In this document: positions 21,088-30,019 of the stretch, one piece after another | Position numbering within the stretch: position 1 is the first letter of the stretch | Layout of the letters: the number at the start of each line of letters is the position of its first letter | Assembly (NCBI RefSeq): GCF_002077695.1 | Contig: NZ_MWUE01000017.1 | Coordinates: forward strand, 220,910-284,909 | Origin: Pantoea latae | Lineage (GTDB): Bacteria > Pseudomonadota > Gammaproteobacteria > Enterobacterales > Enterobacteriaceae | Reading direction: 5' to 3' | DNA: 64,000 nt | Position numbers and translations under genes: made by a program | The notes under the pieces: generated by a model | What the model was told of the DNA's origin: nothing | The model's input: only the letters and a program-made list of their open reading frames with translations | Database searches by the model: none

Positions 21088-22347
21088 ATGACAAGTTCAG
21101 TATTAGCAGCAAGTGTAGTTTCCCAGCATAAAAAAAAGTGGATGCAACTCCTTCTGGGCTTAGTCTGTATGATTTCCATTTCGAGTCCTCAATATGTCTG
21201 GGCGCTGTTTACCCGCCCTTTGATGGAAAAGTTACATGCGCCGCTGGCTGAAATTCAAATTACCTTTTCAATTTTAATTATTCTCCAGACTTTCTTTTCT
21301 CCACTACAGGGAAAGTTAATCGATCGCTTCGGTCCTCGCGTGCTGATTACTGTCGGGACGTTAATGACGGGTGTTAGCTGGATACTTCTTTCAGGGCTTA
21401 ACTCCCTTTTTGAACTCTACTTCTACTATGGCGTTGTTGGAGGACTTGGCACAGGAATTGTTTATATTGGTGTGGTTGGTTTAATGGTTCGCTGGTTTCC
21501 GGAAAAAAGAGGATTTGCAACAGGCATGGTTGCGGCAGGTTATGGGATGGGCGCTATTTTAACCACGTTTCCCATCACCGCCTCTCTTGCAACAGCAGGC
21601 CTGGAAAAGACTTTTTGGCAGTTTGGTCTCATGATGGCTGTCGTTGGCTTTATTGCCAGTCAGGGGCTTAAAATCCCAAAAGGAGATGATGCAGAAAATA
21701 GGGCTACCCAGACAATCAACAATATTAGAAGCTTTACTTCAAAGGAAATGCTGCGACAGCCTCTGTTCTGGCTGATGTTTTTTATGATGACCATGATGTC
21801 TACATCAGGATTAATGGTCACCTCACAAATGGCAATTTTTGCTGAGGATTTCGGCATAACGTCAGTAACCATCCTGGGTATGGCGGCCTTGCCGTTAGCG
21901 ATGACGATAGACCGTTTTATGAATGGATTAACCCGACCGGTCTGCGGTTATATTTCCGACCGTATTGGGCGGGAAAATATGATGTTTTTGGCTTTTGGAC
22001 TTGAGGGTATAGCTATGACGTTTTGGCTGTTATGCAAAAACGATCCGGTATTGTTCGTTTTACTCTCAGGTGTTGTGTTTTTTGGCTGGGGTGAGATTTT
22101 CTCATTATTTCCTGCGACTCTGACGGATACGTTTGGTACCCGCTTTGCCACGGCAAACTATGGCTGGCTCTATATTTCGCAGGGCATTGGATCTGTATTA
22201 GGTGGTCCGTTAGCTGCATTGCTCTATCAGCACACGCAGAGCTGGAACCTGGTATTTGGCAGTGCGATAAGTTTAGATATTATCTGTGCGTTGCTCGCTA
22301 TTATCATACTCAAACCCTGGCGAAAACGTTTTCTTGCTCAGGCGTGA
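21088..22347 (+). CDS. MFS transporter, oxalate/formate antiporter (OFA)-like
   Basis: A 419-residue inner-membrane protein with twelve predicted hydrophobic segments. The conserved loop after helix 2 is seen as QGKLIDRFGPRVLITVGTLM, and the OFA-type N-terminal motif QYVWALFTRPLMEKLHAPLA is present. YISDRIGRENMMFLAFGLEG is the matching loop in the second half. AAGGCGGAG (21072-21080) favours a start at 21088, though ATGs at 21085 and 21064 are in frame. The gene is noticeably more AT-rich than its neighbours, which suggests separate acquisition. The substrate is probably a carboxylate; this is inferred from family only. Confidence 0.85.
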   Translation: MTSSVLAASVVSQHKKKWMQLLLGLVCMISISSPQYVWALFTRPLMEKLHAPLAEIQITFSILIILQTFFSPLQGKLIDRFGPRVLITVGTLMTGVSWILLSGLNSLFELYFYYGVVGGLGTGIVYIGVVGLMVRWFPEKRGFATGMVAAGYGMGAILTTFPITASLATAGLEKTFWQFGLMMAVVGFIASQGLKIPKGDDAENRATQTINNIRSFTSKEMLRQPLFWLMFFMMTMMSTSGLMVTSQMAIFAEDFGITSVTILGMAALPLAMTIDRFMNGLTRPVCGYISDRIGRENMMFLAFGLEGIAMTFWLLCKNDPVLFVLLSGVVFFGWGEIFSLFPATLTDTFGTRFATANYGWLYISQGIGSVLGGPLAALLYQHTQSWNLVFGSAISLDIICALLAIIILKPWRKRFLAQA

Positions 22348-22356
22348 TATTATTTT

Positions 22357-22389
22357 ATGCAGGTCCTGTTGATAAAACTGGGCCTGCAT
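22357..22389 (+). terminator. hairpin after the MFS gene
   Basis: ATGCAGGTCC pairs with GGGCCTGCAT (one G-T pair) around a 13-base loop, ten bases past the stop. Only TTC follows, so it is a weak terminator candidate. Confidence 0.4.
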
Positions 22390-22498
22390 TTCAGCAATGC
22401 TCTGCCGAAGCAGCAACCCTCTTCAAAGCTATCCGTAGTGTCAAACCTGAAACCTGCTTCTGTCCTTCTGACTACTGGTCTGACACAGGCGAATTGCT

Positions 22499-22532
22499 TT
22501 AACTTTATATAATCAGCCTTATACAAACCCAG
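22499..22532. other. lox-like candidate recombination site
   Basis: TTAACTTTATATA, then the 8-bp spacer ATCAGCCT, then TATACAAACCCAG. The left 13-bp arm matches the loxP arm ATAACTTCGTATA at 10 of 13 positions; the inverted right arm matches it at 8 of 13 and the left arm at 8 of 13. Arm length, spacer length and position about 220 bases upstream of a Cre homologue all fit a Cre-type site. This is a by-eye match and not a proven target. Confidence 0.35.
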
Positions 22533-22611
22533 TTAAACTCGCTATCATGCGGATTGAGCGCCGATCCCGACCTCAGCGTGCTGTCGCAGCCGTCAGCCAT
22601 TACGCAAAATA

Positions 22612-22628
22612 TGATGACCGGGTCATCA
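22612..22628. promoter_or_regulatory. palindromic operator candidate upstream of the cre-like gene
   Basis: TGATGACC-G-GGTCATCA is a perfect 8-bp inverted repeat with one central base, 126 bases before the recombinase start. It may bind a dimeric regulator; no partner is identified. Confidence 0.35.
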
Positions 22629-22754
22629 CAAAAGAACGGTGCACCTACATAAAAATGACAACGCTACGCAAAATCTACAGGAGTTCTCCCCTGCTCTTTC
22701 TTCAGAATTCGCGTAGCGCGATCGCCAGCTGATTAGTGGATAAATTAAACAGAT

Positions 22755-23786
22755 ATGGATGGATTAATCACTTTGAACGCCCTGGTTCCGCTTTCCCCCT
22801 CAGATGACGATTTGGCGCAACGCTTACGCGAATTCGTTCAGGACAAAGAGGCGTTTGCGCCGAATACATGGCGCCAGCTGATGAGCGTGATGCGCGTTTG
22901 CCACCGTTGGGCATCCGCGAACAATCGTACTCTGCTGCCTATGTCGCCAGAAGATCTGCGGGACTATCTTAGCTATCTACAGTCTATCGGACGCGCCTCA
23001 TCGACGATTGGCACCCATCAGTCCCTGATCTCAATGTTACACCGTAACGCGGGTCTGGTGCCGCCTTCTACCTCTCCGCTGGTATCGCGTGCAGTAAAAA
23101 AGATCAATCGCGTGGCGGTGGTGTCGGGTGAGCGAACCGGACAGGCGGTTCCGTTCCGCCTTAGCGACCTGCAAAAGGTTGAGGCCGCCTGGGCAGAGAC
23201 GCCGAGCCTGCGCAATATGCGCGATCTTGCCTTTCTTCATGTGGCATACAGCACGCTGATGCGTATCAGTGAAGTCTCGCGCTTTCGCGTTGGGGATGTG
23301 ATGCGTGCCGAAGATGGCCGTATCATTCTCGAAGGCTCATGGACCAAGACCATTCTCGATGCGGGCAGTTTAATCAAAGCGCTGGGATCAAAGTCCTCAG
23401 CGGTTGTGACGAAATGGATTGTCGCCTCGGGATTAATCAACGAGCCGGATGCTTTCCTGTTTTCTCCCGTTCATCGTTCCGGCAAAGTCATGGTCGCCAT
23501 TGACGAACCGATGAGCACGCCGGCGCTTAAAAGCATTTTCACTCGTGCATGGGAAGCGGCCGGCTATACCGACACCGCTAAACCCAATAAAAATCGCTAT
23601 CGTCGCTGGAGTGGCCATAGCGCGCGTGTCGGCGCCGCACAGGATCTGGCGCGTAAGGGGTATTCTGTTCCGCAGATTATGCAGGAAGGCACCTGGAAAA
23701 AGCCCGAAACGCTGATGCGCTACATTCGCTATGTGGAAGCGCACAAAGGCGCGATGGTCGATTTAATGGAAAATCAAGACGAGTGA
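22755..23786 (+). CDS. Cre-like tyrosine recombinase
   Basis: A 343-residue protein, the same length as phage P1 Cre, and alignable with it from end to end: DKEAFAPNTWRQLMSVMRVC, PEDLRDYLSYLQSIGRASST, LMRISEVSRFRV, RRWSGHSARVGAAQDLARKG and EGTWKKPETLMRYIRYVEAH. All active-site residues sit at nearly Cre numbering: R170, K198, H288, R291, W314 and nucleophile Y323. Cre-type enzymes resolve plasmid dimers at a 34-bp site and help maintain low-copy plasmids. Related engineered-use enzymes are known from Pantoea (Panto/pox). It stands alone between an MFS gene and a PQQ dehydrogenase gene, about 16 kb from rep and parAB. A lox-like site lies upstream. Confidence 0.92.
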   Translation: MDGLITLNALVPLSPSDDDLAQRLREFVQDKEAFAPNTWRQLMSVMRVCHRWASANNRTLLPMSPEDLRDYLSYLQSIGRASSTIGTHQSLISMLHRNAGLVPPSTSPLVSRAVKKINRVAVVSGERTGQAVPFRLSDLQKVEAAWAETPSLRNMRDLAFLHVAYSTLMRISEVSRFRVGDVMRAEDGRIILEGSWTKTILDAGSLIKALGSKSSAVVTKWIVASGLINEPDAFLFSPVHRSGKVMVAIDEPMSTPALKSIFTRAWEAAGYTDTAKPNKNRYRRWSGHSARVGAAQDLARKGYSVPQIMQEGTWKKPETLMRYIRYVEAHKGAMVDLMENQDE

Positions 23787-23795
23787 CGTCGAAAC

Positions 23796-23804
23796 TTATC
23801 CACA
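23796..23804 (+). other. DnaA-box sequence
   Basis: TTATCCACA, a perfect match to the DnaA consensus, just after the cre-like gene. It is isolated from the rep origin, so its role is uncertain. Confidence 0.35.
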
Positions 23805-23833
23805 GAAAAAGTGGACAGCCTGTGTGAAACTCC

Positions 23834-23867
23834 GGGAAAAGATGCGGCGGGTGACGCATTTTTGAGT
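23834..23867. other. inverted repeat with 8-bp centre after the cre-like gene
   Basis: ATGCG-GCGGGTGA-CGCAT, flanked by AAAAG and TTTTG, lies 48 bases past the recombinase stop. The 8-bp centre recalls a lox layout, but the arms are weak beyond the core. The T-run after CGCAT makes it equally a terminator hairpin for the recombinase gene. Confidence 0.3.
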
Positions 23868-24177
23868 AGGCTGGCGCGTTATGCGCGGCGGATTTACACG
23901 CAAATACATCGTGTTAACCTCTCCTGATTCAGCCATGCGTTTACGTCATAGCAAAAGAGGATGCAGAGTGAGGCTTTGACCACATTTGGCTGGATTCGTT
24001 CCACATCCGTGTTGTACCACTCTGCGTTGTTAACTGCCTGAACTGTGCATTATCAGCGACGCTTTTTATCAGACCCGCCAGAATTACAGAAAGTTACATC
24101 CTTTGTGGCGCGTTTTCCCTCGTCATTGCTGTTTCTTTATTAGGCTTGATTTACTTTGCTTTACATTCGAGGTGATT

Positions 24178-26589
24178 GTGTCTGATAAGCGAAAAAGCGT
24201 TTTGACCTTTATTACCGGTCTCATCGTCAGCGTGTGCGGGCTGCTGTTTTTGATCCTGGGCGGATGGCTGGCCGCTGAGGGCGGAACGGCATGGTACCTG
24301 TTGGCTGGCGTCGGCTATTTTGCCGCCGGCGTGCTGATCCTGCTGCGTCGCGTAGCGGGACTCTGGGTCTATCTGCTGACCTTTATCGCCTCGGTTGTCT
24401 GGGCGCTATCGGAAGTCGGACTGGATGGATGGCAACTGATGCCGCGGCTCTTTGCACTCGCCCTGTTGGGCATCTGGCTCAGCCTGCCGTGGATAGTCCG
24501 GTCGCTGGCGTCACGCCAGCGTGAAAGGCGAGCTGTCATGGCATCAGGGCTGGTATATGTGCTGGTGACAGGGGCGATTTTCTATAGCGGCTGGCGGGTG
24601 ACTGACGCGCGCTTCGTGACCCATGCGCCTTTTCCTGCGCAGCAGGCCACGCCTGCAGCGACATCCAGTCAGGATAACGACTGGCGCTATTACGGTAAAA
24701 CGCCTGCTGGCGAACGCTTTTCGCCGCTTGCGCAGATCACCCCGGCGAATGTGGCCGAGCTAAAGCCAGCCTGGCGCTATAATACCGGCGATGTGATGCG
24801 CAAAGGCGAAGATAAGGCTGGGCGTGAGTTCAGCTTCGAGGTGACGCCGATGAAAGTAGGCGATAACCTTTATATCTGCACGCCGCATCGCGAAGTGATT
24901 GCGCTGGATGCCACTTCGGGTAAACAGCTGTGGAAGTTCGATCCTCATTCCAACACCGCCGCCAACGAATATCTTGCCTGCCGCGGCGTGGCTTACAGCC
25001 GCGTCGACGACGACGCAGAGTGCCCGGAGAAAATCATCAGCACCACGGCGGATGCACGCATGGTGGCCCTGAACGCCCGTACCGGCGAAACCTGCCAGCA
25101 TTTCGGCAATCAGGGCTATGTCAGCCTGACCGATCATATGGGCGAGGTGCCGCCAGGCTTTCACTTTATCACGTCGCAGCCGATGGTAATGGATGGGCGT
25201 ATTGTGCTGGGCGGCTGGATTTATGATAACCAGTCAACGGGCGAGCCATCAGGCGTGGTACGGGCCTACGATGAGAAGAGCGGGCAGCTGGCCTGGGTGT
25301 GGGATATGGGCCGCAACCCGGCAAACGCGCCGCTGAAGCCCGGCGAAACCTACACGCGCGGCACGCCGAATGGCTGGAGAACCTATACGGCCGATGCAGC
25401 CCTCGGGCTGGTCTATATTCCGCTGGGTAACGCAACGCCGGACTATTATGGCGCTCAGCGCCGCCCGTTTGACGAAAAATATGCCAGCTCGCTGGTAGCG
25501 CTCGATATCCATACTGGCGAAGAGCGCTGGCATTTTCAGACCGTGCATCACGATGTCTGGGATTTTGACCTGCCCATTGGGCCGACGCTGGTCGACCTGC
25601 CGGATGAAAATGGCACTCTCACGCCGGCACTGGTGCAAACCACCAAGATGGGTCAGCTGTTCTTACTCGACCGACGAACCGGCAAGCCGCTGGCGTCGGT
25701 GGAGGAAAAAGCAGTGCCGACCTCGCCCTCGCTCCCCGGCGAGCGTCTTTCCGCCACGCAGCCCTTCTCTACCGGCATGCCGGACCTTTCGCCACCGCCG
25801 CTCAAGGAAACCGATGCCTGGGGTGCGACGCCTTTCGATCAGCTCTGGTGCCGTATTCAGTTCCATCGCTATCGCTATCAGGGAAAATTTACGCCGCCCG
25901 CCGCCGGCACCTCTATCGCCTATCCCGCTTTTGACGGCGTAATGGACTGGTACGGTGCCTCAGTCGACCCGGCTCACAAGGTGCTGATCGCGAACACCAG
26001 CTATATCCCTTTTACCATGCAGATGATGACCAGCCAGCAGGCGACGGATCAGGGGCTGATGAAACCCTGGCGCGGTTGGGGCAGCGGCCAGCCCTACCCT
26101 AAACCTAAAGAGTTTGCGGTCGGACCGCAGTACGGCACCGCCTGGGCGGCGGTGGTCAAGCCCTGGCTGACGGCGCTGGGCGCGCCCTGCAGCGCGCCGC
26201 CGTGGGGTAAAGTCTACGCCATCGATCTGACCAGTCGTAAAATCATCTGGGAGCGTCCGGCCGGCACCACGCGCGATATGAACATCTTCGGCACCCATAC
26301 TAATGCGCCGCTGCCGACCGGAATATTTATGATGGGCGGCAACATTATCACCCGCAGCGGCTTAATTTTTATGGGGGCGACCGCAGATGATTATCTGCGC
26401 GCGTTTGATGAAAAAACCGGACGCGAACTCTGGCGAACACGGCTTCCTGCCGGCGGGCAGGCGACGCCAGTCACCTATCTGGGCAAAGATGGACGACAGT
26501 ATGTGGTGATTGCTGCCGGTGGTCATGGCGGACTTGGCACGCGCTCCGGCGATGCGCTGATGGCCTGGGCGCTGCCCACCCGGCCCTGA
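24178..26589 (+). CDS. membrane-bound PQQ-dependent dehydrogenase (glucose/quinate/shikimate family)
   Basis: An 803-residue quinoprotein. Five N-terminal transmembrane helices (to about residue 135) anchor it in the inner membrane, and a periplasmic eight-bladed PQQ propeller follows. Diagnostic segments are DWRYYGKTPAGERFSPLAQI, TPMKVGDNLYICTPHREVIA, QTVHHDVWDFDLPIGPTLVD and GTHTNAPLPTGIFMMGGNII. It passes electrons to ubiquinone while oxidising glucose or a similar polyol outside the cytoplasm. A GTG start at 24178 with GAGGTG upstream gives the usual MBGD-like N-terminus; the frame is open 75 bases further up. It resembles Gcd in size, but quinate/shikimate dehydrogenases share this layout, so the substrate is open. 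No pqq genes are in the window. Confidence 0.88.
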   Translation: MSDKRKSVLTFITGLIVSVCGLLFLILGGWLAAEGGTAWYLLAGVGYFAAGVLILLRRVAGLWVYLLTFIASVVWALSEVGLDGWQLMPRLFALALLGIWLSLPWIVRSLASRQRERRAVMASGLVYVLVTGAIFYSGWRVTDARFVTHAPFPAQQATPAATSSQDNDWRYYGKTPAGERFSPLAQITPANVAELKPAWRYNTGDVMRKGEDKAGREFSFEVTPMKVGDNLYICTPHREVIALDATSGKQLWKFDPHSNTAANEYLACRGVAYSRVDDDAECPEKIISTTADARMVALNARTGETCQHFGNQGYVSLTDHMGEVPPGFHFITSQPMVMDGRIVLGGWIYDNQSTGEPSGVVRAYDEKSGQLAWVWDMGRNPANAPLKPGETYTRGTPNGWRTYTADAALGLVYIPLGNATPDYYGAQRRPFDEKYASSLVALDIHTGEERWHFQTVHHDVWDFDLPIGPTLVDLPDENGTLTPALVQTTKMGQLFLLDRRTGKPLASVEEKAVPTSPSLPGERLSATQPFSTGMPDLSPPPLKETDAWGATPFDQLWCRIQFHRYRYQGKFTPPAAGTSIAYPAFDGVMDWYGASVDPAHKVLIANTSYIPFTMQMMTSQQATDQGLMKPWRGWGSGQPYPKPKEFAVGPQYGTAWAAVVKPWLTALGAPCSAPPWGKVYAIDLTSRKIIWERPAGTTRDMNIFGTHTNAPLPTGIFMMGGNIITRSGLIFMGATADDYLRAFDEKTGRELWRTRLPAGGQATPVTYLGKDGRQYVVIAAGGHGGLGTRSGDALMAWALPTRP

Positions 26590-26599
26590 TGCCGGGCTG

Positions 26600-26620
26600 T
26601 GCGGCCTGTATGGGGCCGCA
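26600..26620 (+). terminator. hairpin after the PQQ dehydrogenase gene
   Basis: TGCGGCC-TGTATGG-GGCCGCA, a 7-bp stem ten bases past the stop, without a U-tract. Weak terminator candidate. Confidence 0.35.
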
Positions 26621-26625
26621 TGTCC

Positions 26626-26962
26626 TCAGGGCAGACGCAATCTGAAATGGCGGCACAGCGCCGTTTTGCCGCTGTGCGTTACCCTGACTTCACGATAACC
26701 TGGCGTGCGGATTAGCCAGCCTCGCTGCAAAAACAGCGAGAGTAGCGCATGTCCGGCATCACCAGCAAGATGGAAACGCCTTTCGCTCCAGTCGAGGCAG
26801 GGACAGCAGGCTTTGCGCCGTGGACGGGGATCCAGGACCGCTCGCATGAAAATGCGTCAGCCCGGTTGCCGTTAGCGAAGTGCCTGCCGATTCGAGCCAC
26901 TTTTCCCGCAGCATGAAGTGGTAAATCGCGACGGCTAGCTCGCCCGCCAGATGATCGTAACA
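26626..26962 (-). pseudogene. 3' half of a transposon-split ArsR-type regulator gene
   Basis: On the minus strand, reading from the left transposon edge, the sequence encodes YDHLAGELAVAIYHFMLREK and, after a one-base frameshift near 26855, RRKACCPCLDWSERRFHLAG and GHALLSLFLQRGWLIRTPGY. This is the C-terminal half of ArsR-type winged-helix regulators that carry a YDHLAG and CLDWSERR motif. It joins exactly to the N-terminal half at 31096-31469 across the insertion: ...RYARTC plus YDHLAG. The frameshift probably arose after the gene was inactivated. Confidence 0.85.
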
Positions 26963-27000
26963 GGGGTCATTTTGGGAAACGGAAAATATTGTACGTTAAG
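26963..27000 (+). repeat. left 38-bp terminal inverted repeat of the Tn3-type element
   Basis: Starts GGGGTCATTTTGGG and ends ATATTGTACGTTAAG. Outer and inner blocks are identical to the right end; the middle differs. Preceded by the TAACA duplication. Confidence 0.92.
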
Positions 27001-27064
27001 ACAAAAAATTGGCCACCAAACCTCAAAGGATCTTGGGCAGATCCTCCAAGATTTAATATGTTGC

Positions 27065-27724
27065 TTACCAACTACCGTAAGGATATTTTTTCCCTTTGAT
27101 AAAATCCTCGGTATCTTTTCCGTACTCATAGCCGTTGGAAAACCGAGTTATTCCTTTGCAAATATCTAATTTATCCCCTGAGACGGTTTTCACGACTGAC
27201 GGAGTGACGCGGTAATTAGGCTCAGAACCACTTCCCTGTAACCAGACGGCCACTTTTCCCTCTGGAGCCAGACCAATTTGTACTCTGTCGTAATACGCAG
27301 TTCTTCCCCGATAATCCCTGTACTCACTCGGCCTGAGCATTTTGTCCAGTACAGGTTTAGGGATCGTCAGGTGAGTTTCATACACTTTTTTATCGATGAT
27401 CGAGTCCCAGCAAAAAATAATATGTCTGGGGGGACGTTTAACATGATTCCAGTAGCCTCCAGACACACGGTCTTTGTCGTTCCACTCGCCGATAACGTCA
27501 GGTAGGTCGGGCGTTCTGTTCAGCGTGTTAAAGCGATAATCCTTTCCATCAGAGTCAAGAATAGCGGCAAACGTCACCACTGCTGGCAACGCTTTAGGTG
27601 TGAAAAAGTTAAAAGTCCACTCTGCCGGTACATTGCGTTGCGCGGCGGAGTCGGACAAAGATTTCCCCTGACAGGCCGTCAGTACCAATAACGGAAGAAG
27701 ACAGGCCACGCGGATTATTTCCAT
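27065..27724 (-). CDS. putative T6SS immunity lipoprotein (DUF2931-like)
   Basis: A 219-residue predicted lipoprotein: MEIIRVACLLPLLVLTACQG has a lipobox LTAC, so the mature protein would begin at the cysteine and sit in the periplasm. The remainder (WTFNFFTPKALPAVVTFAAI, then HIIFCWDSIIDKKVYETHL and the PKPVLDKML helix) resembles DUF2931 proteins, which are common partners of Tle-type phospholipase effectors. Its start overlaps the effector stop by ten bases, the usual effector-immunity arrangement. It would protect the producer from a periplasmic phospholipase. Family call is by recognition without a search; the role is inferred from context. Confidence 0.75.
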   Translation of the reverse strand: MEIIRVACLLPLLVLTACQGKSLSDSAAQRNVPAEWTFNFFTPKALPAVVTFAAILDSDGKDYRFNTLNRTPDLPDVIGEWNDKDRVSGGYWNHVKRPPRHIIFCWDSIIDKKVYETHLTIPKPVLDKMLRPSEYRDYRGRTAYYDRVQIGLAPEGKVAVWLQGSGSEPNYRVTPSVVKTVSGDKLDICKGITRFSNGYEYGKDTEDFIKGKKYPYGSW

Positions 27725-29589
27725 ATTCTATTTCCGTCCATACCATAAACTGTACGTTGCCAGCGCTCGTCCGGCCGGTTGGTGAACGTCACCAGCTTCG
27801 CCGGTTTGACCGCACCGCTGATACTTCCCTGGCCGTCTCTCACTACGCTGTTCCAGTTGGCTGAGCAGTGAATATATTTTTCAGCCAGCATCAGAATTTC
27901 TGGCGTGGTAAAGCCGCAGGCAGGCTGTCCTCCCCTTATGGCACGGCCCATTACCATCGCTTTTTCACACAGGCTGTTCAGTTCTGGCCGGAGTGACAGG
28001 TTGTCGTCTTTAGGTAAAATAGGGGAAAATTCTACCCCGGCATCCTGCGCCGCATCGAGCATCACCCGTAACACCACCTTCGACCAGTCGTTACGCGTCG
28101 GACGGTCGATAACCAGTGCGGCACCGCTACGTTTCTGTAGCCTTCCGTAACGGTCGGCGGGCATTCTGTCGTCATACCAGGTATCAACATTCACCTCTAC
28201 CGCATTCAACAAGGGCGCTATCGCCGGATAGCTGTCCATTGCTGTAAGCTGTGCGCAGGCCTGACGATAAATCCGGGTTTCCGTATCAGGGGTGAAGTGG
28301 GGGACGGTTTCAAATTCTGGTCGGGTAAGGAAGTAAGCTTCGTGTTCGTCGGGGTTGTAGCCACCACCAATGTCGGAGTGTGCACCGGGCAGTTCCAGCT
28401 CCGGCCACGCCGGTTTTACGCTATTCAGCGCGAAGTTAAAGCGGCATTCGTGCTGGGCGGTGATATGGAACACTTTGTCTGCCACGCCCGGACGCAGCAT
28501 CAGATTGACATCCCCGGTATCGGCGCTGTGCGGGTTGAGGCCGTTAACCGGTGTCCCGATGGCGGCTACGGTATCGAATATACCCAGAAAGCGGGTTTTT
28601 CCTCCGGGCGTCCCGGAAAACTCAATACCATTCAAACCTGCTTTAATCGCCGTGATAATGGCGTGATCCTGGCTGAACACTCGATTGGCAAAGTGGCGCG
28701 CCGCCGCTGCTCCCCGGCTGAAGCCAAAAATATCAAACTGCAACTCTTTAATAGTGCAGGAACTGGTGTTGGCATGCTGGAGTAAATAACCCTGAATACC
28801 GGCGGCAAGTGCTGCTACTACTTTATCGGTTTTTCTCACTACGCCAGTATCGCCCCGGCCTGTTCCCATTCCGTAAGTGCTGTCGCCAGCCCCGTCTTCC
28901 GTACCGATACCTTCGATATAAATAGCGTACTGACCGGCACCTGTATCGGGCCTGATATCCTGTCTATACAGTGTATTCAACCAGTGTACGTTGCTGTAGT
29001 AACCGATATAGCTCCCTGCAGCAGTACCGCTGTAGCCACGTTTTAGTCTCACGCACTGGGAATACGCAGATCCAGCATCAGCATCATTCATCCCGTAATG
29101 TTCACCGGAACAGGCGGCCTGACGGTCACCGCTGTTATTCGCGTTGTTGCCTGTGCCATCAAAGAACACGCCGATGGTCAGCGTGATTTCCCGTTTCTTC
29201 TTCGCGGCCTGCGCTCGCTGTTCAGGCTCTGACTCCTGCGCTTTTTTCCTCGCGATCTCGGCCCGTTCGGCTACCCGTCCGGCGTTGCAGCCGCTCTCGT
29301 AGGTGTGCGTCTGGACTGACGGAATAAAACGGGCGCGGCACGGGCAGGAGCTGTAGCTGTCCAGCGAACCCGCCCACTCTTTCAGCTCTCCGCCCACCTC
29401 ATAGGTGTCCCCCATGCCGCCGCACACGCGGAAGAGCCCCTCATGCTTCCCGCAGGTTACCGGGTCACCCTCCCTGACCTGCTGCCGCTCAATGCCACCG
29501 ATTTGGTAGGTGTCGTCAGACGCACCGGAAAGGATCCGCCCCCCGCAGGTGGTTTTATCCAGGTGATACAGAAAAAATCCCGTTGCCAT
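27715..29589 (-). CDS. PAAR-domain DUF2235 phospholipase, Tle1-like T6SS effector
   Basis: A 624-residue protein in two parts. Residues 1-90 form a PAAR-type spike-tip domain (GGRILSGASDDTYQIGG, VREGDPVTCGKHEGLF) that docks on VgrG. Residues about 134-450 are a DUF2235 alpha/beta hydrolase starting TLTIGVFFDGTGNN, with the nucleophile elbow GFSRG (Ser291), FLGIFDTVAAIG, and ELPGAHSDIGGGY supplying further catalytic residues. Tle1 effectors hydrolyse phospholipids in the target periplasm. A charged linker (EIARKKAQESEPEQRAQAAK) joins the parts. No T6SS structural genes or vgrG are in the window, so delivery would rely on a system elsewhere. It is cargo of the Tn3-type element and is followed by its immunity gene. 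Confidence 0.88.
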   Translation of the reverse strand: MATGFFLYHLDKTTCGGRILSGASDDTYQIGGIERQQVREGDPVTCGKHEGLFRVCGGMGDTYEVGGELKEWAGSLDSYSSCPCRARFIPSVQTHTYESGCNAGRVAERAEIARKKAQESEPEQRAQAAKKKREITLTIGVFFDGTGNNANNSGDRQAACSGEHYGMNDADAGSAYSQCVRLKRGYSGTAAGSYIGYYSNVHWLNTLYRQDIRPDTGAGQYAIYIEGIGTEDGAGDSTYGMGTGRGDTGVVRKTDKVVAALAAGIQGYLLQHANTSSCTIKELQFDIFGFSRGAAAARHFANRVFSQDHAIITAIKAGLNGIEFSGTPGGKTRFLGIFDTVAAIGTPVNGLNPHSADTGDVNLMLRPGVADKVFHITAQHECRFNFALNSVKPAWPELELPGAHSDIGGGYNPDEHEAYFLTRPEFETVPHFTPDTETRIYRQACAQLTAMDSYPAIAPLLNAVEVNVDTWYDDRMPADRYGRLQKRSGAALVIDRPTRNDWSKVVLRVMLDAAQDAGVEFSPILPKDDNLSLRPELNSLCEKAMVMGRAIRGGQPACGFTTPEILMLAEKYIHCSANWNSVVRDGQGSISGAVKPAKLVTFTNRPDERWQRTVYGMDGNRIWK

Positions 29590-29644
29590 AATCCCTCATG
29601 AATAAAATGGTCATAAAATCAACGCATCATACCTTAATCATGAC

Positions 29645-30013
29645 CTAACCAAAATCTTCGGCTTCTGGTTGCCGGTACAACGCCTGAATACGGCAGATTT
29701 GCGAAGGGCTGTACCCTGCTGCATCTGCTGTTTCCCGGATACTGAGTTTCTTGACCTGTCGATAGTACAAGACTTTCTGGTGCCGCTCCTGATCGGACTG
29801 TTTGCCCCGGCATCTCCCCAGCGTATGTGCGCGTTCAATTCTCTTTTTTTGCCGCTGACGGCGGCTCAGCCAGTCCTTATGCGACATTGCGGCCATCAGG
29901 TCGATAAGCATATTATTGATGGCGGTTATCATGGCTCGGGTAATCGCGTCAACCTGCGATGAGTCTTTATCTGACAGCGCCTGCCATTGAGGTGGGTACA
30001 TCCAGACTGACAA
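29645..30013 (-). pseudogene. tnpR: truncated Tn3-type resolvase (serine recombinase), C-terminal part
   Basis: The minus-strand frame encodes a resolvase tail: long helix DAITRAMITAINNMLIDLMA, AMSHKDWLSRRQRQKKRIER, then a helix-turn-helix KKLSIRETADAAGYSPSQIC. The N-terminal catalytic domain with the active serine is missing. The break coincides with the 5' truncation of tnpA on the other strand near 30015, so a single internal deletion probably removed the res site and the starts of both genes. Confidence 0.75.
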
Positions 30014-30019
30014 TCTCCG

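Noticed and set aside
22660..22718. CGCTACGC ... GCGTAGCG inverted repeat before the cre-like gene as the lox site
   Set aside because: The arms are separated by more than 40 bases, incompatible with the 8-bp spacer of Cre-type sites.
24103..24177. Longer N-terminus for the PQQ dehydrogenase starting at 24103
   Set aside because: The extra residues (MWRVFPRHCCFFIRL...) do not resemble the family; the GTG at 24178 has GAGGTG upstream and gives the normal membrane domain.
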